From Antedon mediterranea (Eukaryota > Echinodermata > Crinoidea > Comatulida > Antedonidae), in the NCBI RefSeq assembly GCF_964355755.1, contig NC_092675.1:3692312-3756311 (forward strand): a stretch of DNA of 64,000 nt, given 5' to 3'. The notes under the pieces are model-generated. The model worked only from the letters and a program-made list of their open reading frames with translations. It was not told where the DNA came from and ran no database searches. The position numbers and the translations under genes are program-made. Position 1 is the stretch's first letter. Each line of letters opens with the position of its first letter. Positions 34,918 through 47,531 of the stretch are shown piece after piece.

Positions 34918-36767
34918 ATATAAATTATTGTATTTAGTATAGTATACAAATAATGAATGTTTATGAGTTGGATGAGTCGAACAATTGACTGTTCTATCTT
35001 TAACGAGGTACAACTGAGTTGAAAATAGAGAGCAGTCAATTTTTCATCTAATGAAATATTCTCTCCATTCAACGAATAAAAAACATTCATTATTTGTTTT
35101 ATATTATTAGAGCGCGTTAATAGCACCATTATATATCACTTTTCCGTTAGGTAGGGCTACTATTCCAAATGACTCGTGATGCGTATTTAACCAATCAAAT
35201 TGCAAGAATACAATCAGGTGTGTTATGATTTTAGGAAAGTATATACCGCTGTTTTTTTATTAATTAGGCCTATATCATAATTATGCAAGAAACGATACTG
35301 AAAATATTTGTTGTTGTTTATTATTTATTTCTTCTTTTAATACTTGGTCTTCAGTATACGACACTGTTTTCTCCGATGATCCAGTGTCATGGAATAGCAC
35401 ATTTTGGATCGTTATCGTGTAGGCCTACATTATACGGCGCCCTATGATTTGGTTTTCCGTGCCAGTACGTCCAATAAAAAAATGTGAACGAGGCGTGACG
35501 TTTAAATTGAATAGAACTATTATAAGCTCTACCAATTCTTGAATGGGAACAACATTTCCAATGCATGTCGTCACAATCAACCAATCACATTATAAAATGT
35601 TATAAGTAGGCCTACCTTCTTGTTCATCATAAAAATATAATTGCATCAATTCATTTCACTTGAAATGTATACTTTATTACAAACAACACACAACATAAAT
35701 GCGAATCTCAAATACTGAACCATAAAACTACGAAAGCGTTCAAAAAAAATTCCAGAAACAGTCTTTACACAACTTCGTCAGAACAGCACCTAAAAACGGT
35801 AGTTCTATGATGTGACTTTTATGCCTTTTCAATACACAATGCAAAAATGCGATTGCTGTGTATAAATAGACCTATCCTAATAATAGATAAGAGGATTGTA
35901 ATTTAAAAAAAGTGATTGTTAATGTATGGAAAAGAAGGCTTATAAGCTTGGTTACCACTAACATAAAAATGCTACGCAACGCAAGAAAAAACTCTTCTCA
36001 ATTTCGCATCCCCCTCATATACGAGAAGTTGAATCAGCGCTTTTGCGAAGGTGTTGTGTTCGGTTCCCACACGCAAGAAGATTATTAATATTTCTAAAGG
36101 ACATACTATCAAACAACTGCAATTTAAAGCAAAAAAATAGTCAGTTTTTTTGTTAAATTTACCCGTTTACAGTACAGTATTTTACCTTTTTTTACGGCCT
36201 ATTCAAAGTCTAATTTTATTAATCTTCCTTATTCATGTTTTTGTGGAGACACATCTTTAAAGTACAGTATATATAAAATCTGGTCCCCATGGTACCTTAA
36301 GTTAAATTTGTAACCTTTGCTATCTTAGGTCAACATCATCAATGTGTTTCTCAATAAACTACAAGTAAACATGTTTTCCTAATATTGTATTTTTCTTTTA
36401 ATTTTATTTTAGAATATGTAGGCGAAATTCAATGATTTGTGTTTGTAATTTATATGTTTGCAATATCAAATATACATATGCCACAATTAAAAGTATAACC
36501 TTAATATTTGTAATTAGCATACTGTTTATGTTTATAACATCAGATTCTAGGCTGGATTCTTAATTGTATTTACGAGACGAAAACATAGTTACCTCGCACG
36601 ATGCGAGACGGTTGGTAACTATGCGAAAACAAACGTGACAGACCATTCAAGTTTCAGACTATAACTAAGTTTATTGCAAATATTGAACATGTGCACAACT
36701 AACAAAAATAACAAGTCCTATTAACATCTCTTCTATACTTTAAATGCTTTATCTTAAACAACACTAA
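34918..36767. other. Gene-free interval with dispersed repeat R1
   Basis: No exon recognised. About 35640-36560 belongs to the R1 repeat. A diverged palindromic MITE copy may lie at 35943-36075. Confidence 0.5.
35640..36560. repeat. Dispersed repeat family R1, uninterrupted copy
   Basis: Shares long words with 52500-53390 (CAATAAACTACAAGTAAACA, AATTCAATGATTTGTGTT, TGTTTGCAATATCAAATATA). It also shares ATCAAACAACTGCAA and AAATAGTCAG with 46560-46594. It therefore shows the uninterrupted state of the site into which the 46595-52497 element inserted. Confidence 0.8.
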
Positions 36768-36774
36768 CTAAAAC

Positions 36775-37588
36775 CAAAGAATATATATCACAAGAATGAG
36801 TAATCCGCGATTTTCCCTGTAACAGTAATATTGTCCATGTGGTAGGGCGCCGCCATAAGTGTGGATGTATCTGGGATGTATACAACTTTTTGTGAAGGTT
36901 TCACTAATCAAAGGCTGGACCACCGGAGTATTTTCCGATGATAAAAATGTTATCAACTACATGCCAACATCATGTTAAATACTATTTGGATATTTAATTG
37001 TTCGTTTTATGCAATTTATTTAGTAAAAACTGCCGTATAAACAGTTTGCTTTATCAACAGGGCGCTACGATAGCGTGAACGGGCGTGTTGGTGTTTACGC
37101 GTTTTCACGAAGGATAGTTTAATAATATTCCTATATTTAACTTGTTTCTGGTAAAACAAATAAATGTTAATGACATTTAACATTTTCTCCTTTTAATAAC
37201 ATGTGTTTTATACTAATTTATATCATAAAAACAATACTTAATTTACCGGGCGTAGAGTAGTACACGGCAATGGTAAAGAATAGGCCGTGCTGAGTAATAT
37301 TCGTTGATTTTTGGTGTTGCTGTGTTAGGCCTTTTTTGTGAACTAACTTAGCATGTTAGTAAATAATTGTCTGTAAAAGTGAATAAACACTAGTTTGTTA
37401 ATAAATATGTATTATAAAATAGTTTACAATTGCAAAAACTACCATCATAATTCTATTTATTGTGACACGTATCATGTCTATTAAATCAAGTCTTATCTAG
37501 TATGTATACATCACTCACTGGAGCTCTCTGTTACAAATTTCTCATGCAAAAATCGCGGAATACTCATTCTTGTGATATATATTCTTTG
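36775..37588. mobile_element. 814-bp TIR DNA transposon
   Basis: The terminal inverted repeats are about 45 bp, starting CAAAGAATATATATCACAAG and ending in its complement. They are flanked by a perfect 7-bp duplication CTAAAAC (36768-36774 and 37589-37595). There is no transposase frame, so it is non-autonomous. The superfamily is not assigned. Confidence 0.88.
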
Positions 37589-37595
37589 CTAAAAC

Positions 37596-39300
37596 TAGAT
37601 TCAATTCGTCACTATGGCGAATTATAGGTTATATGCATTGATTTATATACAGATAGTTGATTTTTAAAAGATATATTGATTGATTGACTTTGTCTGAATT
37701 ATTTATAATATATGAACGATAGGATCTTGCTAATGCAAATACTAATAGCCAGTATCACAATCCGATCAAAGATCCCTCCGCGTATAATTTCATTGTTACA
37801 TAATACTAAAGACATAAGTTACTTTTTCTCTAGATTTCATTATACATCATGCGTATAATCTAGCAGTAGAAGTAAAATTGAACAAATAACACGGATATAA
37901 AAAAAAATTATTTCGTTTCGTTTGCCAAGCCTCGACTCGACTCGATCTCGGTACCTTGAATGCTATAGACGCGAGCACAGACCAACGAGAAATACATACT
38001 AAAGTTGTAGAAAGTTCCTCCGTGAATTTAGTATGAAATCACTTTGGTGCAGATAAAGTATTACATACCGCAATGAATCATAATTGAATCAAGATGAAAC
38101 TATTAAAGAAAGGTTGTAAAACAGAAATCAGGCAAATTAAAGTTTAACGCGAAGTGCGCGTGCAAAAATCTGCGCACTCATGGCAATTTTTTTAACTCTT
38201 AAAATTGCCTGAAACGTACTCTAATTTTATCGAAAATCAATTTTAAAAATTGTAAGCGCGCGTATGCATGGGTTATATGCACTACGCACGTACTTGTATT
38301 GCCATATGATGAAATATGACCTGAAAATTATGAGTACCATCTAGGTCGTGCCCACAGATGGTTCTCGAATGCACAGTAATTTCAACGTAAAAAAAGCAGG
38401 CGATTTCAAAAATACATACCGCAGGACTATTAAACATTGTCATTTACAGAAACAAATAAATAGAAATAATGATTTATGTAGTCAACCAAAATTAGCACCC
38501 TGGGAATTACTTCCGAAAGAGAAATTTGTCACAAAATGAGTTCAAATTTCTGATTTGGACTCATTTAAACAAACCCAATTTTATCTAACATTAGAGTTGA
38601 GGGTTGGGAATGAGGATAGGTACAAAGAGGAACAATTTTTTAATATATACTTTATATTAAAGCTCAGATACAGGCATGAATTTTTAATACGATATGTGGT
38701 TAATTGTACAAAATCGAGAAATTGAGACGAAAAAAACATGAATTTCCCTTAATATGGTCAAATACAAAATTTGGCCAAATTCTTCCATAAAAACCAGGAA
38801 GACTTTTTTTCAGTAGTTAGGTAGTTAACCTAATGTAAAACATGTCTGGTGACTCCCTAGATGGTGAAAAAATATGGTGGATATACGGTGGAGAATTTTT
38901 GCTATAGCATGAAAATAAAAATCTGAAGTTGAATAAAAATATCAGAAATGTAATATTCAAGTTATATTACCTATATTTAGTCATCTGATAACATTTTTTA
39001 CTACACCGTTTATTTTTCATAGCTTTTTAAAATGCCTCTCTATTTACAAAATTTGTGTACAAAAGAATAGAGATTTTAATGTGTAATTTGAACTATCCCC
39101 CCACTGCCTGATAAGAAAGTGCTTATTTTCAACAAGCTCGTGTAACACAAATAAAATCCCAAAAATTATGAAACATGAAACACGAAACTATAAATCGATA
39201 ATTATTGGAATGTATGATCAATAGAAATTTTTTGCCCGCACCTGGCCTTTAAATTATTCTTTATATTTCTTTATTATCCAGTAACGAAATATTTTTTTTA
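37596..39300. other. Gene-free interval
   Basis: Nothing coding is recognised. 37735-37880 (CAGTATCACAATCCGATCAAAG, GTTACTTTTTCTCTAGAT) shares a repeat with 45485-45530 and 46020-46080. Confidence 0.5.
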
Positions 39301-41780
39301 TAGGCCTATAAATAATATACCACTAAATAGAGTAAAACATTTCCGATTTAATAACTGTCATAGTCGATTGAAATAATAAAGTACATGTAACGATACACCA
39401 CTACGACATTTATATTTGTTGTACGTATAATTAATTCAAACGTTGAGAAGCAACTGTAGGGGCTACCCACACTCACAGCAGGCCCGTATCCAGGGGGGGT
39501 GCGTTGGGTGCAGACGCACCCCCCCAAGTCCCAAAAGGTCCACTATTTCCTCGGTTGGTATTTTTTCTTGTCTTGTTTAACTAAAGACAATATCATTATA
39601 TATATACAAAATTTACATTATCAATGGTATACAAACAAAAATATGCTAATATAAAATGAAAAAATACCGGTAATTAAATTACGGAATCTGAACTGACTAC
39701 AAACTCGATGTAAAACATGCGCAGTTGATCATGTGACGACAAGCAATAGCTTAGCGCTTCATGTACGCGGTACGCGGTAAAGTGTTTGCTGGAGAAATAC
39801 AACTTAACGTCAGCGAACACGTGTACTTTTTGTCGGGGAATATAATATACAGTAAAAAGCGTTCGCGTTCACTTCGTAGCTAGCTTCAGCGCCTAGAAAA
39901 CCGCGACGTTTCATTGACCGTGAGAGTACGTCAGAGTGATATTATGCACTTTATATGCATTCATTATTGCCAGCGATCTAACTTACTACTAAACAATAGC
40001 TAGGTACGCACTTGTCTGGCGGTATCCCTTTGTACGAATCGTTCAACGTTGGGTCGAGACGCGTGATATCAAGTTTCATCCAGGGACCAAAATGTGTAAT
40101 GTGTTATTTTCCAGACGAAGTTTACCGACGGTTACGTTGTGTACTGCGTCGACGTACGCTACACTACAGCAAAAATTTTCAATATCCTGTATGTCATGAA
40201 TTTCTCACCACTCGGAAGTCCAGATGGTACGCATGCAGCACACACCTGGAAGGAATAAACTTTTTTCCCCGACTGAAAAAGGTCTACGCTTGCGTTTTTT
40301 AAGCCTCTAGGCCTGATGTTTCCAAAGTATAAAATGCAATTTTTTGAAGACCTGCAGCTCTAGTTTTAAACATTTTCTTAGCTCAGCCCCAACAATAAAG
40401 CTGGTCATATTTCGAAGAACAAGAAGTACATTTTCCGGGACCTAACATCTCTATTTTTCAAACATTTCTTAGCTCAGTCACAACCCATGATAGGGACTTA
40501 ATTATATATTTTTTTTCATGTTTTAAAGTATAATAAGTCCAATTTCCGGGACCTCCAACTCTATTTTTCAAAATTTTCTTTGAACTTTTATTTTTTAAAT
40601 TGAAAAATATGGATTGAAACAGTCATCGCGCATCGTTTTTTTGCACGCAGTATTTTATTTATGCATTATAAAAAATGGAAAAAAATGGCTACCCTAAATC
40701 TGATTAAAAAGACCTCAAATGACGCTAGAACGCGTTGCTTCCGGGGGCTTCGCCCCCTGGACCCCCACCGGGGGCCCTTGGCGGCCCCTGGCCCTCAGCC
40801 TAGTGATGCTCGCTTCGCTCGCATAGCCCCCTCGTCGGGGAATGTAGCCCCCGCGTCGGGAAGATCCTGGCGCCACCCCTGCTGAGTTGGCCTCATCATG
40901 AAAGCGTTAAGTTCTGGTGTCCATCGTTCAACTAGCCCAAGCCACAACAGAGAGTCTTACATCAGTCTTTAGAACGTCAAATAACGCAAATTTTTCCAGG
41001 GCCTTCGGCCCCTGGACCCTGACCGGGGGCCCTTGGCGGCCCCCTGGCCCCCAGCCATTGTTGCTCGCTTCGCTCGCACCTCCCCATTATAAATGCTGCA
41101 TACGGGCCTGTCACAGTAATAAAGTTTATTAGTATATTTTTGTTTATATTATATCTAACAGTACCAACACACACAATAAGAAATTTACGATTCAAATGGC
41201 GATCAAAAGTGGTTAATACCTATTTACAGTATTGATAGCATTACAATACTATTTATGCTTATTCTCCATGGGCCCATAAATGTAACTACTTGCGTTAAAC
41301 CATGGAGGTATGCAAGCATGGTTAAACCAAATAATTTGGAATGTTCCATTCATTGCAAATCAATACATTTGTATAAACGTATATTAAATCTATCAAAATA
41401 GTATTTTTTTAAAGAAAATCGGCCTGTCTTCAACATTATGATGCTATACTCGAGCTGTTCAACCGGTTTTCAGCCATTAAAAACAATTATCGAAAATGCG
41501 AAGCATCCTCGTATTATTGTATGCGGATATATTTCAAGATGGACATGCATTAGACAGTGTATACCACGATCGGAAAACACCCCTATTTGGGGCAAATCGT
41601 TGAACCTAAATTCATTTCAATTGCCAATAACTAATTATCGAACTCAATTTAATTAGTTAACAGGGTTACATCAGGTGGTTAAAATCAGTATCAACTTTAT
41701 ATACCATCGAGTAAACATTCTAGAAATAACGCGCGATTTACCAAACTTTGCCCTTACGTAAATTTATATATAGATGCTTG
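39300..41780. repeat. Long repeat R2 (copy 1), interrupted by the transposon at 39479-41110
   Basis: 39300-39478 plus 41111-41780 match 63155-64000 in reverse orientation (ACACCACTACGAC, AACGTTGAGAAGCAAC, AGTAATAAAGTTT, GAGCTGTTCAACCGGTTTTC, TTGCCCTTACGTAAATTTAT). The reversed copy passes the insertion point without the transposon. The repeat's own identity is unknown. Confidence 0.88.
39479..41110 (+). mobile_element. TIR DNA transposon, copy 2
   Basis: The ends are CAGGCCCGTATCCAGGGGGG and its partner CTGCATACGGGCCTG. A perfect 6-bp target duplication, TCACAG, lies at 39473-39478 and 41111-41116. It is 1632 bp and an inverted full-length relative of 657-2429. The flanking R2 repeat has an unoccupied paralogue at about 63800-63820, which supports the insertion. 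The two GC-rich hairpin modules lie at about 40735-40830 and 40995-41085. No transposase is seen. Confidence 0.92.
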
Positions 41781-41949
41781 TGAAGATTGATTACAAACGT
41801 GATTTAAATCGTGACCGTGTAATTCTTAATTGCACACCATGAAAAGATAACCAAAACGATTCCTGGCCATAAGGATATACTCTGAAAAATTTAAGATGAA
41901 ATTTATCTCAAGATAATTGACAGACAAAGTAGTGCTAAGGAAAGAGTAA

Positions 41950-43080
41950 ATGAATAAAGATCCAATACAAAAATTGTACCTAAGTCGAGTCAAAAAACGA
42001 TATTAAATTGTGTACAAGCAACAACTTTGTAACATACACAATCTATTTTTACAAAATTGATCAAAACGATAATTATATAGAAGATTATGGAAGTTATAAT
42101 AATAATAATAACTTTATTGAACATACGCCTTTAAATCGGCGGCACACGTTCTTCTGGACGGTGCGTTCTTACATACATTACATACATAAAGTTAGCCAGA
42201 AGGCTAAATAAAAGTATAAAGAGAAAATAAAAGAAAAAACATTTAAATGAAAGGAAACGAATTGTATAAAAAGAAACTAAAGAGCAAAAAGTACAATACT
42301 TAACTTTGATGGAGTGTTATTATTTATTATTAGTATTATTATCAATGTTATTAATGTTAATTTTAAAGAAAATATTATTAGACCTATTATTAAAAATGTC
42401 ATTTAATTTAAATATTATATTGTTTATTATTATTTAATTATTTATGTTCTTGTTAATACTGTTTATCATTTAATTATGTTATGAGTTATGATCTTTATTT
42501 GTTATTTAGTTAAAGTGGTATTATTTTTATTATTATTTTGATTTTCCTAATTTTAAAATTTAATCTTATTTTTAGTGTTTTATTAACCATTTTACCTCCT
42601 GATTTAATTGTGTTTTTAAAGTTTTGTAAATATAAAGTTAAAGTTTCCATGCATAAGTTAAGTGTTGTTTACAATGATGATACAAAATACAGATATAAAT
42701 AAAAGGCCTAAAATGAACAGAAATTACATTTGCAAAATTAACAAAATACATTATAAAGTTAAACATAAGAAATAAATGAATGACAAGGCATTTTAAAATC
42801 AATTGATACAGTAAAAAAAAAAAAAATAAAAAAAAAAAAAAAAAAAAACAACAACAGCAACAGAAATTTAGTTAGTTAGCTGGCACCACCTTGGCCCATC
42901 AGTCTTTCAAGGGCGAGTTGTATAAGACCACCTGTAGCTGTGAGTGCCCTTATGTTTGCATCCCTATCTAAAAAACCTATACTTGCTAACTGTTCTAGTT
43001 GAGTCCGAAATTTAACCTCTGGAGCCTGAAAAGAGAGATTAATTGAACTTTAGTGTTTTTGCATCATGACTACATTCTGA
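41950..43080 (-). repeat. Duplicated 3' end of ubiquilin (UBA exon, 3' flank, start of intron)
   Basis: It matches 54405-54720: ACGATATTAAATTGTGTACA, CGATAATTATATAGA, the UBA exon, and intron bases GAGATTAATTGAACTTTAGT and CATCATGACTACATT. The copy is split at about 42095-42862 by inserted retroelement sequence with a TAA tail on one side and an A-tract (42813-42848) on the other. It forms the 3' part of the chimeric gene. Confidence 0.9.
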
Positions 43081-46000
43081 AAATTTTTTTTTTTCTAAAT
43101 TAATTAATTACTTTTCTGTAGCATGTACAAGGGGCATTATAAGCAAAAGATTTAAGCGTACAGCCCTAGAAAAAATAATAATTTTCAAAAGCATGTACAA
43201 GGGGCAGTATTAAAATCAAAGCATACAGCCCTAGAAAAAAATAATTTAAAAAATAAGGATACAATATAAATATAGAGAAAAAAGATAAAATTAATTATCT
43301 AATAATCATAATCTAATTGATGATGATGATGATGATGCATTAGGCCTACAGTTAATGATATCTATAATTATGGTAAACAATTTTGAAAAGTACACAAATA
43401 TCATTATCTTGTGTGAAAAACAAATGTACACAAAAGAAAATAAAAATTATACCACTGCTGGAGATAGAGAATGAGCAAACTTGTCAACCAGATCTGATTT
43501 ACTAGCATTTCCAGGAACCGACACCTTCTTGTTTGCCAAATATTGGAAAAGGCATGACCGACTTATTTTCTTGCGGCTAAGTAGCTCAGCTGCGCTTTCA
43601 GTGTGGTTAAGAATGCTTTCAATTGTTTCTGCAAATTTGATTTTAGTGAAATTTAAAACAAATGCTTATTATAGTATAGTATATGTAATTTCAGACAGGT
43701 CGGAAGTTGGATAAATTAGTCTATTTGATAAACTAAGAGCAAGACAGCTAGCTAAGTTTGTAAGTCTATGCCCCTTCTAAGCATAGTTGTTTGGACTTGA
43801 CCTGGATGGAACCATGGAGGTAGGAGAGAGCTTAAATGCATGTAAGTAAGCAGCGGGTACTGCACCAACAGGATTTTAATTGTTTGTAACTACTGTGTGG
43901 AGTAGCTTTGCATCAGGGTGTGAGTAATTGGTCAGATGTTTTGCCCTACTCTGACGTAATTTTTACTACTAAGTACATTGAGAATATAATACGCAAGTAA
44001 TTCTCGGGTGGGACTCGAACCCACGACCTCCAGATCACTATCCGGCGTTCATACCTCTAGATCACCGAGCTGATGGCTAGAGGTAGATTCGAGTCCAAGC
44101 AGCGGGTACTGCATCAGCAGGATTGTAATTGTTTGTAACTATCAGGTGCTGTGGAGTAGATTTGCGTTAGGGTGTTGAGTAATTTGTCGCAAGTATTCTC
44201 AATGTACTGTACTTAGTATTAGTATAAAGTACAAATTACGTCAGAGTAGGGCAAAACATCATTAAACATTATCAATAATGTTAAAATATGCCTAGGCCTA
44301 ATATGATTATTAATGTATGGCCAGGTAGCGATTTTTTTTTTCGTACATAAGTTGGGGACCCCCTCATGGAACGTCACAAAATAAACATGAATAATTCATC
44401 AGTTAAATGTTCTTGTTCCGTGTGCACCCAAGCGTATAGCAACAAGAAGTGATTACACAAGTGCGGTACGATTCTAGGCCTATCTCCGCTGTTGTTGCGG
44501 CGTGCGATTTCATAGAAGAATAGCGGCGTTTTGTGTGGATTGTCGAAATAATCAGCCTTTAGTTTATGGTGTTTTTAATATAATTTATTACTAAAGAATT
44601 ACGTGTTAAAACTATAGTTTCTATTAATACTATTAGGCCTAATTATTAGTCTCTAAACCCATGTCTATTTTAGTAGTACAGTAGTAGTAGTAGTAGCTGT
44701 GTGACGTGTGTGTGTTAGGTATGACCAAAGATAGTTACACTTACTATCTTTGGTATGACACAATCCGAGTAATAAGTCAGCAAAATTAAACAATAAACAT
44801 TACACAAAAATACATTTTTGATTCTCGTGGGTGAAATCTTCCCATCTCATGTGTTCATATACGCGCATTTTTAAAATTCCTTTGAGTACATGCATATTGT
44901 TTGATAATAAAATAGCAGAATTAAAAAAATACAGTACACAAATTATACACATTCTTTATTCTTGTGGGTCTAAGCTTTCTTTGGGCTATGTCCAATGAAT
45001 TACTACTAGTTTAATGTCTTGCCTAGCTGTCGATTAGCCTCGACTCGACACATTTTGTGTGAAGAAGAGTGCGCGAAGGCAATCACGTGAATTGACTTGG
45101 AATCCTAGGCCTACTGTAGAAAGTATCGTATCGCAGTTGTGTAATCACTTTTTGTTGCTATACGCTTGGGTGCACACGGAACAACAAATTTAACTGATGA
45201 ATTATTCATGTTTATTTTGTGACGTTTCATGAAGGGGTCCCCAACTTATGTACGAAAAAAAAAATCGCGGCCAGGTAGGCAGTTTTATATTTTTAATAAT
45301 AATATGCATACATAACTACGGTACAGTAATTTTATTTATTTATTTGCATTTTTGACTTAGGAAAGAAAAATAATTGTTGCAGGCTTTGCGTTGTTAGGAG
45401 AGTAACACAAACCAATGCCGACAAGAAAGGTAGATTTCAATTACAAATTCAACGTGCCTTCAACATTGACATCAGATCAAATACAATAGCCGGTATCACA
45501 GTCCGATCAAAGATTCCTCCGCGTAGGAATGTCATAAAAGACTCTTATAAGAGGTCAATAACATCATTAACCTCACTTCCGGTCATTTTGGGATAAAATA
45601 TTTCATTACACTTACACCAAATAAAAATATGCATGTTCTGAACAATTTGGGCCTAATCCCAATTTTCTATGATAAGCCATTACCGAGATATGATAAGACC
45701 AGGTCAAAGGTCAAACTGCCAGAAACTGCAGTAGCGAACATTTTTTGACAAAATTTTCTGTTAGAGTAAATAGGAATGTATATATCGTGAACTATTTGAC
45801 ACCAAAATCAATACTCTACGACAAGCGGTTACAAAGTTATAGACAAATTAAAATGGCAGCCATTTTGGACGCCATCTTGAATTTCTCGGAGAGCACAATG
45901 AGGATTTTTCAGGACTTTTAGTATGATGTTCCAACCATAGTTCTGGACCTTTCCTGAAAAAATTAGCTTGTTACCAGAAATGTCCGGGTCAAACCCTATG

Positions 46001-46292
46001 CTCTTGGACTATTATAATAATAAAGACATACGTTACTTTTTCTCTAGATATCATTATACATCATGCGTATAATCTATACACTAATTTTATGAGCATCATG
46101 GCGGACTACAGTACTACTACAAGGTTTATCGAGTTGTTTCGGGAATTTCCCGTCCGGTACTGCTGCCTTACCTTCCACTGAGTGAGTTTTAATAAGCTTG
46201 CTTGTGATAGTATCTTTTAACAATATCAATTCTTTCTCTGGCAAATACCTTAACAAACGTCTGAATTCCTCTTTTTCCTCTTCATTAAGCAT
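42876..46292 (-). CDS. Predicted chimeric gene: C3orf38 N-terminus + ubiquilin UBA domain
   Basis: Exon 1 is 46172-46292, exon 2 is 43453-43628 and exon 3 is 42876-43025. Exons 1-2 are a diverged copy of C3orf38 exons 1-2 ([40 protein letters not shown]); exon 3 is a diverged copy of the ubiquilin UBA exon ([44 protein letters not shown], stop). C3orf38 exon 2 ends in phase 0 and the UBA exon starts in phase 0, so splicing gives an open 148-residue protein. Donors, acceptors and the start are intact, and exon 2 is 9 nt shorter and exon 3 is 6 nt longer than the parents, all in frame. The canonical MGF of the UBA is IGF here. The C3orf38-like upstream sequence is also duplicated. UBA domains bind ubiquitin; a function for the fusion is speculation. 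Intron 1 holds SINEs and a MULE-like element. It could also be an unexpressed duplicate. Confidence 0.7.
43850..44275 (-). mobile_element. Two adjoining SINE copies (family 1)
   Basis: Reverse-oriented tRNA-like head (GGACTCGAACCCACGACC is the complement of box B; ATACCTCTAGATCACC that of box A) with the family-1 body (GGAGTAGCTTTGCAT, TTTTGCCCTACTCTGACG). A second, partial copy follows at about 44100-44275. They lie in intron 1 of the chimeric gene. Confidence 0.8.
44328..45268. mobile_element. MULE-like TIR element, 941 bp
   Basis: Inverted repeats of about 150 bp start GCGATTTTTTTTTTCGTACA at both ends and include GTTGGGGACCCC, GTGCACCCAAGCGTATAGCA and GTGATTACACAA. A perfect 9-bp duplication, GGCCAGGTA, lies at 44319-44327 and 45269-45277. 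Long TIRs with 9-bp duplications are typical of Mutator-like elements. No transposase is present. The interior has a perfect 12-bp stem with a 7-nt loop (44724-44754). Confidence 0.9.
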
Positions 46293-47531
46293 ATTTTACA
46301 GTCTAAGATAGAAACTATATTTGTTTACAGGAAAATTAAAATACAAAGCCTATCTCGGCCGCTCCTCTTTGTTATGTCATGGAGTAAAGGTTATGTTATG
46401 ATGCTCTAACTGTAACTCTTACTCTAATCAAAGATAGTACTGTATCTTTGCTCTAATGAAAATTACGCCCTCTATATTGGTATGAAATCTTCCTGGTAAG
46501 GAAGAGGGAGTGTGGGAAGATTGCTGAAAGATTCCGTATTTTGATAGCTTCTTAAAAGTACATCAAACAACTGCAAAAGCAGAAAATAGTCAGGTAGTAT
46601 CCCCATTTTACACTTTCTCTGGGAAAAAATTAGAAACAAGTGTTTCTCAACTGATTTGTGTCATTTGGGGTCTATATATCCACCAAAAAAAAGTTCCAGC
46701 TCATCTGGCCTGGGGAAACTTAAGTCACCATTTTGGATTTTTAAAATGGCCGCCATAAATTACATTTGCTCATAACTCAGCTTCTACATCATGTATGGAC
46801 ATGATTTTGGTGGTAAAGTATATGTTTTTAGGGTCAAGGAATCCAAATACAGCATTTTGAAGATTATTCAATGGTCGCCATTTTGTTTTTCAAAATGGTC
46901 GCCATAAAATACAGATTTTCTCATATCTCAGCTTCTACAAATTATATGAATGTGATTTTGGTGGCAAAGTGTATGTTTTGAGGGTCAAGGAATGCAAATA
47001 AATCATTTTTAAGTTCACTAAATGACCGCCATTTTGTTTTTCAACATGGCTGCCATAGCATTTTACAGAATTTTCCACATATCTCAACTTCTATCATCAT
47101 ATCTGATTTTGGTGACTAGGCCTAAGTGTATGGTTACAGAATAAACATTTTCAAAATCTTATACCTTGCCATATTAGAGTTCAAAATGGCCGCCATATTG
47201 TATTGCACAGTATATAGTTTTTGGGTTTCGAAATACAAATACACTATTCTGAAATGTTTTTTTGCACAATTGCTATTTTTTATCTTTAAAAATGGAAATG
47301 GTCATGTAGTCCGTGGATTCATAACATATAGCATTAAAATCCATGTAATTTGAATATCTACAATAAATGACTATAAATGATTATGATTTACTGTATTATA
47401 TCTCTAAAAAAAAAAAATTTATTTATAAAATATCAGAAATTATAATGTTTTTTACTCAAATATGAATGAAAGAAATAAATGTTTATTTGAATTGAATTGA
47501 ATTGAAATGGCCACAATAAACATACAGCTTA

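Noticed and set aside
40661-40885. Open frame conserved between 875-1084 and 40661-40885
   Set aside because: Conservation comes from the two transposon copies being related; the peptide only translates GC-rich hairpins and has no start context or domain.
42095-42862. Possible extra exon between the duplicated UBA exon and its 3' flank
   Set aside because: The segment interrupts a region that is continuous in the parental ubiquilin locus, and has TAA-repeat and A-rich ends; it is inserted retroelement sequence.
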